Positions 18,493-27,190 are shown, numbered from the stretch's first letter. The stretch: 64,000 bases of DNA from Ferruginibacter sp. (GCA_013141435.1 JABFQZ010000017.1:1-64000); one strand, 5' to 3'. Numbers and translations: made by a program. Notes: generated from the sequence alone by a model not told the origin.

Positions 18493-20868
18493 TTAATGTG
18501 CTTTGTACAATACGGTTTGCAAATTGTAAAAAGCACTTATTAAATTATCAATATTTCCAAATACTTGTGCTGCATCTTTTGTGGTGCCTAATCCATTTAG
18601 CTTTATCAATTCCGACAATCTATCTCTTTTTAACTCCTCTAAACCATCTATTTTATATCTATCTAAAATGAAATTTAAAAATTCTTTTGCTTTTGCATTA
18701 TCCCAAGTTATTACCTCATCTATTTTGCTTTTAGCCGTTGCGGCTCTTACTGTTCTTGTTACCATACTTTTTTGATAACTTAAATGTGCTAATAAATCAA
18801 ACAAGTCCATTTGTTCGGCTGCAAACATTTGTTGCAATGTGCTTATTTGTTCTTCATCAAAACCAACTTGTGCTAATTGTTGTAAAAAATCTTCTCGGCT
18901 TTCGGGGTTGCTCCATAATTTTCGCAATTCATTTTCGGTTTGGTAAAAACGAGGTAATGAACCAATCAATTTTTCAATAAACTCTGTTGTGGTTAATGGT
19001 TTTCCATCATTGCCAACATAGCGTACCTCTATATCAATAACTTTTAAAACCCTACCATTACTTAATTGCACAATAGCCGTTTTTGGCTTTTCAATTTCAA
19101 TAGTTTCTGAATCACCCTCTTCATTTTCGATTGTTGGCTTTTCAGTTGTTTCTATTTCTTCATCTTGGTCGGGTTCTTCACTTGTAGGTGTGGTGTCAGT
19201 TTCTATACTTTCAATTTCTACTTGGTCGGGCAGTCCATCCCATTCATCATCATAAAACAAATTGGTTGCACCTGTAAAATCTATAATAGTAAAAAAATCT
19301 TTGCTATCAAAAACCCTTGTACCCCGTCCAACAATTTGCTTGAACTCAACAAGGCTATTTATAACCCTTACCAAAACTACATTTCGTACATTACGAGCAT
19401 CTACGCCTGTGGTAAGCATTTGTGATGATGTAAGTATGGTTGGAATATCTTTGTCATTATCTTGAAACTTTTCTAAAAGCCTTCTACCTAACTCTCCCTC
19501 ATCGCTTGTAATACGTACACAGTAGTTGGCATCTTTTACCGTTTTATATTTGTTTATTGCATCTCTCAATGCAAGGGCGTGGGTTTGATTTACACAAAAA
19601 ATAATTGTTTTATCAAAAGGCTGTATTTGTTGTAAAATTGTTTTTGCAATTAATTCAGTACGCTGTGGTAGTATAATGTTTTTCTCAAAATCATTCAATT
19701 CATAAAGTCTTTCTTCCAATTCGCCACTAATAACTTTATCTTCACTTGTAGGCAGATACTCATCAATATTTGTTTTAATTCTTTTTACCTTATATGGGGT
19801 TAAAAACCCATCGTTAATCCCTTGCTTCAACGAATATTCATAAATTGGTTTGCCAAAATAACTGTAGGTGTTTATGTTGTCATCTCGTTTGGGTGTAGCC
19901 GTTAATCCCAAATGAATAGCAGAAGAAAAATAGTTTAAAATTTCTTTCCAACTTCCGCCTTCTCCAATACCACGATGGCACTCATCTACAATAACTAAAT
20001 CAAAAAAATCGGCAGGGTATTGTTTGTAGTAACCGCCAATATTTTCTTTTTCGCTTATGGCTTGATAAATGGCAAAAAAAATATTTGCATTAGTTGGCAC
20101 ATTACCTCCTCTACTTCTTATTTCATCGCCATTAATTTTTAGCAAGTCTTTCTCTAAAGGATTAAATGTATTAATGGCTTGGTCAGCTAAAATATTTCTA
20201 TCTGCTAAAAATAAAATTTTAGGTCGGCGTGGTGCATTATCAATATTCCACCTTGCAGTAAAAAGTTTATACACTATTTGAAATGCAATAAAAGTTTTAC
20301 CTGTGCCTGTAGCAAGTGTAAGAAGTATTCTATTTTGATTTTTAGCTATTGCATCAATTGTTTTGTTTACGGCTACTTCTTGATAATATCTTGCCTTCAT
20401 ACCACCAACCAACAAAAAGGGAATAGTAGCTAAATCCTTTCTTACTTTTTCATCACTACTATATATAGTTGAAAACAATTGCTCTGGAGTGGGAAAATCT
20501 TGTATATAATCTCCTGCACCTTTTGAAATGCTGTATTGATAAATTTGTATTCCGTTTGTGGCAAATACAAATGTTACATTTAATTTAAGTGCGTAATCAA
20601 TTGCCTGTTGTAGTCCTTCTGTAGGGTTTTTATCGTTTCGTTTGGCTTCAATTATTGCAAGGTTGCAATTTTGATATTTGAGCAAATAATCAATGTATAA
20701 TCTTTCGCCCCTCTTATTGCCTGTTAGCTTTCTCCCATCTGTAAAATAATATTCCCTCACAATGTAATCTTCTTCCCAAAGGGACGATTTAAGTTGTGGG
20801 TCAATCAACTTCACTCTTGTATCTGCTTCGCTATAATTCAATTGTACGTTTTGGTTTATATTTATCAA
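18493..20868 (-). CDS. hsdR: HsdR, type I restriction translocase-nuclease
   Basis: HsdR uses ATP to pull DNA past the bound complex and cuts when translocation is blocked. The 791-residue protein has an N-terminal PD-(D/E)XK nuclease (D60, then E74-A75-K76 in LAIIEAKR), Walker A at about 186-192 (ATGTGKT), a DECH box in VIVDECHRG, the LTATPK motif, and helicase motif VI with QIVGRGTR. An acidic linker rich in Glu and Thr at about 575-615 separates the motor from a helical C-terminal domain, which contacts HsdM in known complexes. It is the first gene of the hsdR-hsdM-hsdS-TPR operon. Confidence 0.94.
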   Translation of the reverse strand: MININQNVQLNYSEADTRVKLIDPQLKSSLWEEDYIVREYYFTDGRKLTGNKRGERLYIDYLLKYQNCNLAIIEAKRNDKNPTEGLQQAIDYALKLNVTFVFATNGIQIYQYSISKGAGDYIQDFPTPEQLFSTIYSSDEKVRKDLATIPFLLVGGMKARYYQEVAVNKTIDAIAKNQNRILLTLATGTGKTFIAFQIVYKLFTARWNIDNAPRRPKILFLADRNILADQAINTFNPLEKDLLKINGDEIRSRGGNVPTNANIFFAIYQAISEKENIGGYYKQYPADFFDLVIVDECHRGIGEGGSWKEILNYFSSAIHLGLTATPKRDDNINTYSYFGKPIYEYSLKQGINDGFLTPYKVKRIKTNIDEYLPTSEDKVISGELEERLYELNDFEKNIILPQRTELIAKTILQQIQPFDKTIIFCVNQTHALALRDAINKYKTVKDANYCVRITSDEGELGRRLLEKFQDNDKDIPTILTSSQMLTTGVDARNVRNVVLVRVINSLVEFKQIVGRGTRVFDSKDFFTIIDFTGATNLFYDDEWDGLPDQVEIESIETDTTPTSEEPDQDEEIETTEKPTIENEEGDSETIEIEKPKTAIVQLSNGRVLKVIDIEVRYVGNDGKPLTTTEFIEKLIGSLPRFYQTENELRKLWSNPESREDFLQQLAQVGFDEEQISTLQQMFAAEQMDLFDLLAHLSYQKSMVTRTVRAATAKSKIDEVITWDNAKAKEFLNFILDRYKIDGLEELKRDRLSELIKLNGLGTTKDAAQVFGNIDNLISAFYNLQTVLYKAH

Positions 20869-20929
20869 TCAAAAATAATGTGAAATGATGATAAAGATTA
20901 AATTATTATAGCAAAGTATTTTATAGGTG

Positions 20930-22234
20930 TTATACAGTTTGCAAGTGTTCTCTCATTATATCGGCGTATTCAAACTCCGCCATTTTATTGTATCGACGAA
21001 AAGCCTTCTCAGACTTATGCCCAGTAATATTCATAATTACTTGGCTGGGCATTCCTCGTTTAAGCATATTACTTGCAAAACTTCTCCGTGCAGTATGGGT
21101 ACTAATATTTTGATATTTTGGCGATTTTACTTTTACATTTTTACCTTGTATAAAATTTGTTGTTACAAAATCTTTATGTAAGTCGGGAACCATTTTGCAA
21201 ACTTCCTTTAAATACAAATTTGTTTTTTGGTTGGTGTATGCTCTCGGAAACGCTTCGCCAGTTTCTTCCAAGTATTTATTTATAACATTCAATGTATTTT
21301 CAAATAAAGGAATAATTACTTTTTTATCTGTTTTTTGTGTTTTAACAATCAAGTTTGTTTTTCCATCTTCACTTTGAATATTATCTTTTGTTAGTTTAGA
21401 TAAATCGGCATACCTAAGCCCTACTCTACAACCAATGATAAATAAATCCCTCACACGTTCTAATTTTTTATTTTTTGATAAGTCTATTTCTTCCAACAAT
21501 TTTATTTCAATTTCATCCAAGTAAACATCTTCTACATTTTCATTAGCAACCCTAAAACTGCGATTCATAAAATCTCTGTTATCAGTAACTTTTCGTTCAA
21601 AAGCATCCCTCATAAATACTTTTAAGTTTCGTTGGTGTTTACCAATGGTATTTAGCCTCCACTTTAATACATCAGTCATATACTTAGTGTAGTCGTTATA
21701 AAAGTCTGTGGTAATATCATCAAAATCAAAATTTCTGTTTTTGTACTTAGCAAAATCTGTTAAAATGCTATAAGTATGTGCGTAAGCCTTAATAGTTCTT
21801 GCTGTTATAAACTTACTTGTATTGGGGTTTGTTCTACTATACGAATTTTCTAAAAATTTTTCTATGAAGCCAAAGAGTGTAATTTTTTTGCTGCTATTTT
21901 CTTCGGTTTTCCCTCGTTCTACATTTACTAAATCTCTCAATTCATTTAAAGACGGCTCTTTGCTATCGTTGTCTTGTTTAAATCGCCTATATACCTTGGC
22001 AATGCCATTTGCTATATCTTCCAAAGTAACATTAAATTCAGAATAACCAGAAAACTCTCTTGCCTGTTTTGCTCTCTGCTTTTCTTTACTCCAAAATTTT
22101 GGATGAATAGATAATTTCTTCTCGTAGTGGATAAACTGCTTGTAAGCATAAGAAAACACAGCCCTTACTGGAGTTGGCTTATCTCCATTCGGCTCTTTCA
22201 AGAAAAACCGTACAGTACCATTTGTTTTAGACAT
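20930..22234 (-). CDS. Tyrosine recombinase/integrase of the Bacteroidota Arm-domain type
   Basis: The 434-residue protein has an N-terminal Arm DNA-binding part (about 1-100), a SAM-like core-binding domain (about 115-215) and a C-terminal catalytic domain. The catalytic residues are all present: R270 in GCRVGLRYADL, H380-x-x-R383 in THTARRSFAS, H406 in TGHKSEKAF and the nucleophile Y415 in FRRYNK. It is therefore probably active. It sits at the right edge of the restriction island, with its start facing a short stretch that could hold the attachment site. Such enzymes integrate genomic islands and conjugative elements. Two 12-bp direct repeats lie just upstream. Confidence 0.93.
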   Translation of the reverse strand: MSKTNGTVRFFLKEPNGDKPTPVRAVFSYAYKQFIHYEKKLSIHPKFWSKEKQRAKQAREFSGYSEFNVTLEDIANGIAKVYRRFKQDNDSKEPSLNELRDLVNVERGKTEENSSKKITLFGFIEKFLENSYSRTNPNTSKFITARTIKAYAHTYSILTDFAKYKNRNFDFDDITTDFYNDYTKYMTDVLKWRLNTIGKHQRNLKVFMRDAFERKVTDNRDFMNRSFRVANENVEDVYLDEIEIKLLEEIDLSKNKKLERVRDLFIIGCRVGLRYADLSKLTKDNIQSEDGKTNLIVKTQKTDKKVIIPLFENTLNVINKYLEETGEAFPRAYTNQKTNLYLKEVCKMVPDLHKDFVTTNFIQGKNVKVKSPKYQNISTHTARRSFASNMLKRGMPSQVIMNITGHKSEKAFRRYNKMAEFEYADIMREHLQTV

Positions 22235-22268
22235 ACCAAAATATTTATTTCTCTACAAAGATAATAAA

Positions 22269-22296
22269 ATAAGGGTAAGAATAAGGGTAAGAATAA
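22269..22296. repeat. Tandem 12-bp repeats upstream of the integrase, possible arm-type sites
   Basis: AAGGGTAAGAAT occurs twice in a row at 22271-22282 and 22283-22294, 37 bases upstream of the integrase start. Arm-domain recombinases commonly bind short direct repeats beside their core site, and repeats here could also serve in control of the integrase gene. Binding is inference. Confidence 0.45.
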
Positions 22297-22402
22297 ATTT
22301 TATTTCAGTATGTTTTAAAAACGTACTAATTTTACAAAATGCCTATTATTGTTGAGTATTAAAGCTATTTTTAGAGTAAATGGAATTAAATGAAATTAAA
22401 AG

Positions 22403-22424
22403 GTTCGAGTACTTCCCCTACAGC
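22403..22424 (+). other. Possible attachment-site remnant with a tRNA T-arm-like motif
   Basis: GGTTCGAGTACTTCCCCTAC resembles the 3' end of a tRNA (a TTCGA T-loop followed by a pyrimidine-rich acceptor strand). It lies just outside the integrase and is followed at once by a terminator, as tRNA genes often are. The T-stem does not pair well and no 5' half is present, so it is not a functional tRNA. Integrases often leave such 3' fragments at att sites. No second copy was found by eye in the window. Confidence 0.3.
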
Positions 22425-22428
22425 AATT

Positions 22429-22467
22429 AAAAAACCTTACATGTGAAAATACTTGTAGGGTTTTTTT
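22429..22467 (+). terminator. Rho-independent terminator
   Basis: AAAACCTTACATG (22431-22443) pairs with CTTGTAGGGTTTT (22452-22464) with two mismatches, around an 8-base loop, and is followed by a run of T. It follows the tRNA-like fragment on the plus strand. Through the A-rich left arm it may also act on leftward transcripts. Confidence 0.6.
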
Positions 22468-22497
22468 GTATCTAAAATTTATAAAAAAGATATTGGC

Positions 22498-23037
22498 CTA
22501 TTTTTTATAAGCCTTATTTTTTAAATGCCAGTACTTCATTGTATTTTTTGTTTCTATTTCTACAAAATTAAATTTTGTTAGTATATTTATTGAACTAGTA
22601 TTTTGTATTAAACATGAGGCTGTAATTTCTTTTACAGCTTTGTTGGTTAGTGCCCAGCTAATAATTTCTGAAATTGCTTCGGTTGCATATCCTTGCCTTC
22701 TCTGTTTTTTTATAATGCCGTAGCCAATATCTATACATTCTGTTTCAAAATCAAATCCTTTAAACCCAACATCTCCAATAATTTCGTTTGTATTTTTTTT
22801 AATCACCATCCAAGATTCAAAACCAGTAGGTGATTTTACTTTTGAAAGATTAGTGATAATTTTTGGTATGGTTTCTATAACATCTTTGTCTGGCCAACCA
22901 ATTGCTTTCTTTATACTTTGTGTAATTAAATCACTAAAATCATTGGCAAGTATATTTTGGCATACTTGTTTTGTAAATGGAATTAGAATCAATCTCTTGG
23001 TTTCAAGCTTTTCTATATTTAGCTTTTTTTGCTTCAT
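22498..23037 (-). CDS. GNAT-family N-acetyltransferase, RimJ/RimL type
   Basis: The protein transfers an acetyl group from acetyl-CoA to an amine; the substrate cannot be read from the sequence. The 179 residues match the RimJ/RimL-like branch: an N-terminal LETKRLILIPF segment (residues 11-21), a central strand region with IIGDVGFKGF, the acetyl-CoA loop QRRQGYATEA (about 112-121) and the C-terminal N-x-x-S-x-x-x-L-x-K-x-x-F pattern (NTSSINILTKFNF). Family members acetylate ribosomal proteins, antibiotics or small amines. It lies just outside the island and stands alone. Confidence 0.88.
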   Translation of the reverse strand: MKQKKLNIEKLETKRLILIPFTKQVCQNILANDFSDLITQSIKKAIGWPDKDVIETIPKIITNLSKVKSPTGFESWMVIKKNTNEIIGDVGFKGFDFETECIDIGYGIIKKQRRQGYATEAISEIISWALTNKAVKEITASCLIQNTSSINILTKFNFVEIETKNTMKYWHLKNKAYKK

Positions 23038-23289
23038 TGTATGATCAATCTTTGTAACTATTAAAGGCTTTAACCCAAATTATGCGGTGGGTACACATTT
23101 CAATTTTGCAAAACTATAGTTTTAAGGAAGTCAAACCTTAAAGGCTTGACTTCCTTGATATCGTAGAGCTAAATTTTTCTGCAGCATAATTTGTATTTAA
23201 ATTGCAAATTAGGTATGGATATTAAGGCAAAACTACTACATGGGCAATGTTAAGCAATGTACTACTGCCGAACCTAGCCCAGATAGTAA

Positions 23290-23433
23290 CGAAAATCCTT
23301 TTTTGTGGCTGCCTTTATACCCCCAAACACTGCACTTATTGTAGTAAAAGTAGGCTACAAGCGGTACAAACTGTATTCCAGTGCAAGCCTTACCGAAAAT
23401 GCGGTGTTGGTGTTGAAGTATAAACCGAAATAG
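23290..23433 (+). pseudogene. Possible 3' remnant of a lost gene
   Basis: A 47-codon stretch is open from just after a stop at 23287 to a TAG at 23431, with no start codon at its head. It reads as ordinary protein (a segment PPNTALIVVKVGYKRYKLY, then a tail ending VLKYKPK). A terminator follows 40 bases later on the same strand. The VKVGYK pattern recalls carboxypeptidase-regulatory-like or TonB-receptor beta folds, but this is weak. The combination suggests the last part of a deleted gene. Confidence 0.35.
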
Positions 23434-23473
23434 CAGGATTTATATTTTTGAAGAAGCAACCATCATGCAAAGT

Positions 23474-23498
23474 CGGTAATTTTTGTTACCGGTTTTTT
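23474..23498 (+). terminator. Rho-independent terminator
   Basis: CGGTAA (23474-23479) pairs with TTACCG (23486-23491) around a 6-base loop and is followed by six T at 23493-23498. It points rightwards and so serves the gene remnant that ends at 23433, not the neighbouring intact genes on the minus strand. Confidence 0.65.
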
Positions 23499-23544
23499 AT
23501 AGCAATATTGTTTTGAAAGATAAAACCGAGTTTTAAAATAAAAA

Positions 23545-24207
23545 CTAAATTAATCCTTTTGTATATGCAATACGCAATGCTTGTGAACGGCTGTTAACAT
23601 GCAGCTTTTGATAAATACTAATGCAATGTTTTTTTACTGTATTAGGGCTTATAAAAATTTTTGTACCAATTTCTTTATACTCTAATCCCTGGCTAAGTAG
23701 TTGTAAAATTTCCTTCTCTCTTTCACTTAGTTGAAAAATATTTTCTGTTTCTTTTTCTGCTTTAGCTGTATGTGGCATTTGCACCATTTGTAGTATTTTG
23801 TATGCAATGCTTGGCGAAATAGGACCAGCACCGCTTTCCCATAAATTCATCAGCATATCAGAAACCACTTCACCACTTTCTTCTTTTAGTAAGTAACCAC
23901 AGGCTCCAGCCCTTATTGCTCTGAAAATTTTATCGTCATCATCAAAAATAGTGAGTACTACAAATTTTACATTGGGATAAAGCGATGATGCTGTGCCAAT
24001 GGCAGATACACCGTCCACTTCTGGCATTTCTAAATCCATTAATACAATATGTGGTAAATCATCTTCTGATAATGCATGCATTTTTAATAAAAAATCTTCT
24101 CCGTTTACTGCTTGAAACGCAATATTAAAATAATTATGAAGAGATAGTTTATCTAAAATAACTTTTCGGTTATTTATTTTATCATCTACAATGGCTATTC
24201 GTATCAT
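23545..24207 (-). CDS. LuxR/NarL-family response regulator
   Basis: The 220-residue protein has a receiver domain (residues 1-125) with the phospho-acceptor D58 in VLMDLEMP and the acidic pair D8-D9. A C-terminal LuxR-type helix-turn-helix follows (about 155-220), with the LSEREKEILQLLSQG and PNTVKKHCISIYQKL signatures. It follows the sensor kinase gene by 56 bases on the same strand and is its partner. The motif TATCCATATGGAGTAT lies in that gap, about 36 bases before this start, with two near-identical copies before nearby surface-protein genes. The regulator may bind it and control itself. Confidence 0.92.
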   Translation of the reverse strand: MIRIAIVDDKINNRKVILDKLSLHNYFNIAFQAVNGEDFLLKMHALSEDDLPHIVLMDLEMPEVDGVSAIGTASSLYPNVKFVVLTIFDDDDKIFRAIRAGACGYLLKEESGEVVSDMLMNLWESGAGPISPSIAYKILQMVQMPHTAKAEKETENIFQLSEREKEILQLLSQGLEYKEIGTKIFISPNTVKKHCISIYQKLHVNSRSQALRIAYTKGLI

Positions 24208-24242
24208 ATTTATAAAGATGAGCTTATTTTAGTTGATAAGTA

Positions 24243-24258
24243 ATACTCCATATGGATA
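24243..24258 (-). promoter_or_regulatory. 16-bp motif before the response regulator gene
   Basis: Read on the minus strand this is TATCCATATGGAGTAT. It differs by one base from the copies at 26261-26276 and 27075-27090. Its centre is partly palindromic (CCATATGG), fitting a dimeric LuxR-type regulator. It lies between the kinase stop and the regulator start. Function is inferred from recurrence. Confidence 0.55.
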
Positions 24259-24263
24259 CCTCA

Positions 24264-26177
24264 TTAATCAATACTAATTATTGTTGTTGTACCTTTTTGC
24301 AAAATAGATTCTATGTTGTACATAAAATTGGCAGCCGTTGCTCTTTCTTGCATATTAGTTAAGCCATAACTATCATTTTTTTGCTTAGCCTTTTCTATAT
24401 CAAAGCCTTTCCCGTCGTCTTGAATTAAAAGTTGCCAATCATTTTTATTTAGTACACTTTTTGCAGTAATTGTTTTGGGTTCTGCATGTTTTACAGCATT
24501 GTTTACCGTTTCTTGTATTATCAATAATATGTTTAGCCCCTTTGTGGATGTAATGATTAAATTGGAAGGTGGTGTGCCCTCTAAAGTGAAATTTATTTTA
24601 GAATAATGCCTGCTCATTTGTTTCATAAAATTTACAATACGCAGCCACAAGTCGGTTGCAGTTACATCACTTGCCTTCATTGCCCACAAGGTTTCTCTTA
24701 AGTTAAGCAACATTTCCTTTGCTGTATCCTGTAAATCTTCTACTACATTTTTGTTATTTTCTTTTCCTACATTTAATAAACTACTGTTGTGCAAAATGGC
24801 ATTGGCTTGTACGCCAAGATTATCATGTAATTCGGCAGCAATTCGTTTGCGTTCTTTTTCCTCGGCATCTTTTACAGCTAATTCAGCTTGTATCTTTTTT
24901 TGTTCGGCAATTATTTTTTGCTTTTGTTGATATTTTTTAAAGCGGTAAGCAAAAAATATTGCTGATATTATTGCTAAAAAACCTGCTCCGTACAATAAAA
25001 AATTACGTTGGAACAAACCTAATTTTTGTTGTGCAATCAATGTTTCTTTTTTTTGTACTTCGTATTTAGTTTGTAATCCTGTAAGCTCCTCTGCCGAATT
25101 GATAGTATATAACGAATCCTTTAACGTTAGCATTTTTTCTAATATGATAGCGTAATTTTTATAATCGCCTTTGTTGCGATAATTTAATTTTAATGCTTCA
25201 TAAGCAAACATATATTTTGCAATCAAGTTATTATCTCCATAAATTTTTAAGGCTTCGTTAGCAGTATTAATACCCTTTTCATATTGCCCAGTATTGGCAT
25301 AGTATAAGGATAATTGAGCCATATCCGATGCTATGAAATCTGCATTGCCAATTTGCCTTCTTATTTCAATAGCCTGCATTAGCAATGGCTCAGCTTTTTC
25401 TTTTTTACCAAGATTAATAACAATATCTGCTTTAATATTTAATCCATTGGCAAGTGTGGTAAAGTTTCCTACTGCTATTGCTTTTTCAATTCCTTGGTTA
25501 ACTAATATTAGTGCAGTATCGTATCTACCTACATTGTTTAAACAAGAGGCTAGGTTATCATAAATTGATGATTGATCAAATTGCTCAGTAAGTAATAATT
25601 TTCGTTGTATTACTTTTTTAAACCAATTAATTGCTTCATCATACCTACCCATTTCCATAAAGCAAAAACCAATACTGTTACCAGCATAACCCCTTACTAT
25701 ATTATCATTTTTTTCTTCTGTTTTTTTTAGCACTGCTAACATTGCCTCAATCCCTTCTTTATATTTACCCTCACCTACTGTTAAATTTGCAAGGCTATGT
25801 TCAATAAGCAACAATTCATGCTGCACACTAGGTTCGGCTTTATATTTTTGAAATGTGGTTGATAATAAATACAGAGCACTATCAACTTTCCCAACTTTTG
25901 TATAGTATTTAGCTTTACTATAATTGTATTTACAATTAACCGATGGGGTGTTCACTTGTTTTACCAAGCCTGTTGCATCATCTATTATTTTTGAAAATTC
26001 TTTAACAGACATTGAAGAATTTTGCCTCAACAAAAGTAGGAAAGCATCTACCCTAATATTAACATTTGCATTAGAATATCCAATTTTTTTTAAGGAATCT
26101 ATTTTTTGTGTTTGAGCAATGCAAGTAGTTCTATTGCCTAAAAAAAATAGCCATAAAATAATTATTAAGTATTTCAA
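24264..26177 (-). CDS. Sensor histidine kinase with TPR sensory region
   Basis: The 637-residue protein has an N-terminal signal peptide (about 1-21), TPR-like helical repeats (about 85-350) expected in the periplasm, one membrane segment (about 391-411), a coiled linker, a HisKA_3 dimerisation domain with the phospho-acceptor H451 in ERKRIAAELHDNLG, and a HATPase_c domain with the N box ETVNNAVKHAE and a DDGKGFD motif. This is the NarX/LiaS-like kinase class that pairs with LuxR-type regulators, here the gene just downstream. The periplasmic TPRs suggest it senses a protein or peptide ligand; this is inference. Confidence 0.92.
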   Translation of the reverse strand: MKYLIIILWLFFLGNRTTCIAQTQKIDSLKKIGYSNANVNIRVDAFLLLLRQNSSMSVKEFSKIIDDATGLVKQVNTPSVNCKYNYSKAKYYTKVGKVDSALYLLSTTFQKYKAEPSVQHELLLIEHSLANLTVGEGKYKEGIEAMLAVLKKTEEKNDNIVRGYAGNSIGFCFMEMGRYDEAINWFKKVIQRKLLLTEQFDQSSIYDNLASCLNNVGRYDTALILVNQGIEKAIAVGNFTTLANGLNIKADIVINLGKKEKAEPLLMQAIEIRRQIGNADFIASDMAQLSLYYANTGQYEKGINTANEALKIYGDNNLIAKYMFAYEALKLNYRNKGDYKNYAIILEKMLTLKDSLYTINSAEELTGLQTKYEVQKKETLIAQQKLGLFQRNFLLYGAGFLAIISAIFFAYRFKKYQQKQKIIAEQKKIQAELAVKDAEEKERKRIAAELHDNLGVQANAILHNSSLLNVGKENNKNVVEDLQDTAKEMLLNLRETLWAMKASDVTATDLWLRIVNFMKQMSRHYSKINFTLEGTPPSNLIITSTKGLNILLIIQETVNNAVKHAEPKTITAKSVLNKNDWQLLIQDDGKGFDIEKAKQKNDSYGLTNMQERATAANFMYNIESILQKGTTTIISID

Positions 26178-26260
26178 TGTAGTTTAGTTTTAATTAGCCA
26201 TTTCAAGTTACTACCAAAAATCAATAATTAAAAGTAATGGATATTAAACTATTTAAAAAC

Positions 26261-26276
26261 TATCCAAATGGAGTAT
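26261..26276 (+). promoter_or_regulatory. 16-bp motif before the 167-residue lipoprotein gene
   Basis: TATCCAAATGGAGTAT lies 55 bases before the lipoprotein start and also upstream of the divergent kinase gene. An ATTTTTGC sequence near 26301-26308 resembles a -7 element, which would place the motif around position -40, fit for an activator. The identical 16-mer recurs at 27075-27090. Confidence 0.6.
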
Positions 26277-26331
26277 TCCACTCGTTCTTCAATTTCCCCA
26301 TTTTTGCTCTACAAAACAAAACTGTTAAAAA

Positions 26332-26835
26332 ATGAAAAAGCAAATACTTTTAAACAGCCTTACAGCTTTATTTCTTACTGTAATTGCAGTAAGTGTAAAT
26401 TCTTGCAAAAAATCAGGCAGCAACATAAATATAAACAATTCACAAGGCAGCATGTCGCTTTCCTACGCAGGTAAAACTATTACGTTTGATTCCGTATATT
26501 CGACTTTAGGGTCTGTTAATAACGTTAAAAAAAGAGTTATTGGTAAAAACAAAAATTCAACAGTAAACAATGTTAACGGAATGGGCACTTTCTGTTATTT
26601 TGATATGGATGAACTAAATGTAGGAAACTATACACACAATACCTATGGACAATTTAATTACGGATTATTTTTTTATGAAAATAGCAACATTACAAGCCTT
26701 GATGGTTTTGCTTATATTTACACCATTACCTCAAACAGCAATGGAAAAATATCTGGCACATTTGCTTTTAGGACAAGTGTCGCTAATCCTTCTGATTCTG
26801 CAAGAGGTACCTTTAAGGATGTGTTAATTCAGTAA
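26332..26835 (+). CDS. Small lipoprotein, unknown function
   Basis: The 167-residue protein begins with a lipoprotein signal peptide whose lipobox ends VNSCKK, so it is anchored in the envelope by Cys25. The rest is rich in Asn, Ser, Thr and Gly, with alternating strands (for example GTFCYFDMDELNVGNYTHN), suggesting a beta-sandwich or barrel-like domain. No family is recognised. It is transcribed away from the kinase-regulator operon, and the 16-bp motif lies upstream, so it is a likely regulon member. It resembles the 134-residue lipoprotein at 29576 in size and style only. Confidence 0.75.
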   Translation: MKKQILLNSLTALFLTVIAVSVNSCKKSGSNININNSQGSMSLSYAGKTITFDSVYSTLGSVNNVKKRVIGKNKNSTVNNVNGMGTFCYFDMDELNVGNYTHNTYGQFNYGLFFYENSNITSLDGFAYIYTITSNSNGKISGTFAFRTSVANPSDSARGTFKDVLIQ

Positions 26836-27048
26836 ACTTTACATGTATATTCCTGCAGGTAAAAGAAAATTGGTTCTCTTTAAGAGTTTTCTGGGCAGTT
26901 GTGTTGCTGGAACATACATAATCAACAATATAATTTGTACTACAATGGCAGGGCCGAAAACTGTGGCATATCTGGCTAGCCAAAGCTATACACAAATAGT
27001 ACAATGAGAATAGAAGTTAACAATATTATTAGAAGATTCGCTTATAAT

Positions 27049-27075
27049 CCCCTCACTTTTTGTGAGGGTTTTTTT
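27049..27075 (+). terminator. Rho-independent terminator
   Basis: CCCTCAC (27050-27056) pairs exactly with GTGAGGG (27062-27068) around a TTTTT loop and is followed by seven T. It separates the lipoprotein gene from the LamG gene, so the latter needs its own promoter. Confidence 0.8.
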
Positions 27076-27090
27076 ATCCAAATGGAGTAT
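27075..27090 (+). promoter_or_regulatory. 16-bp motif before the LamG surface-protein gene
   Basis: TATCCAAATGGAGTAT here is identical to the copy at 26261. It begins in the T-run of the preceding terminator and lies about 100 bases before the LamG start, which leaves room for a promoter and leader. Confidence 0.6.
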
Positions 27091-27190
27091 AGGTTTTACT
27101 TTTTTACAATGGCAATTTTACAGTATTATCTTCAATTCCTATTTACAAACCATTTGTTACAATACTCAATAACAAGTAAATTTTTAAAAG

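Larger units (their letters stand above)
23038..23544. other. Intergenic region with a hairpin and a gene remnant
   Basis: No intact gene is present. An 11-bp inverted repeat, AAGGAAGTCAA (23124-23134) with TTGACTTCCTT (23146-23156), forms a hairpin but has no T-run after it. A plus-strand open stretch at 23290-23433 and a terminator at 23474-23498 look like the end of a lost gene and are listed separately. Between 23157 and 23289 nothing was recognised. Confidence 0.6.
26836..27190. other. Intergenic region with terminator and regulatory motif
   Basis: No supported gene is present. A strong terminator lies at 27049-27075 and the third copy of the 16-bp motif at 27075-27090, both listed separately. 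Short open frames here lack ribosome-binding context or family resemblance. The first 200 bases hold nothing recognised. Confidence 0.55.

Noticed and set aside
22403-22424. A functional tRNA gene at the integrase edge
   Set aside because: Only a 3'-like fragment is present; the T-stem does not pair and no acceptor 5' half, D-arm or anticodon arm precedes it.
23124-23156. Hairpin AAGGAAGTCAA/TTGACTTCCTT as a terminator for the response regulator transcript
   Set aside because: No T-run follows it in either direction, and it lies about 390 bases beyond the regulator stop.
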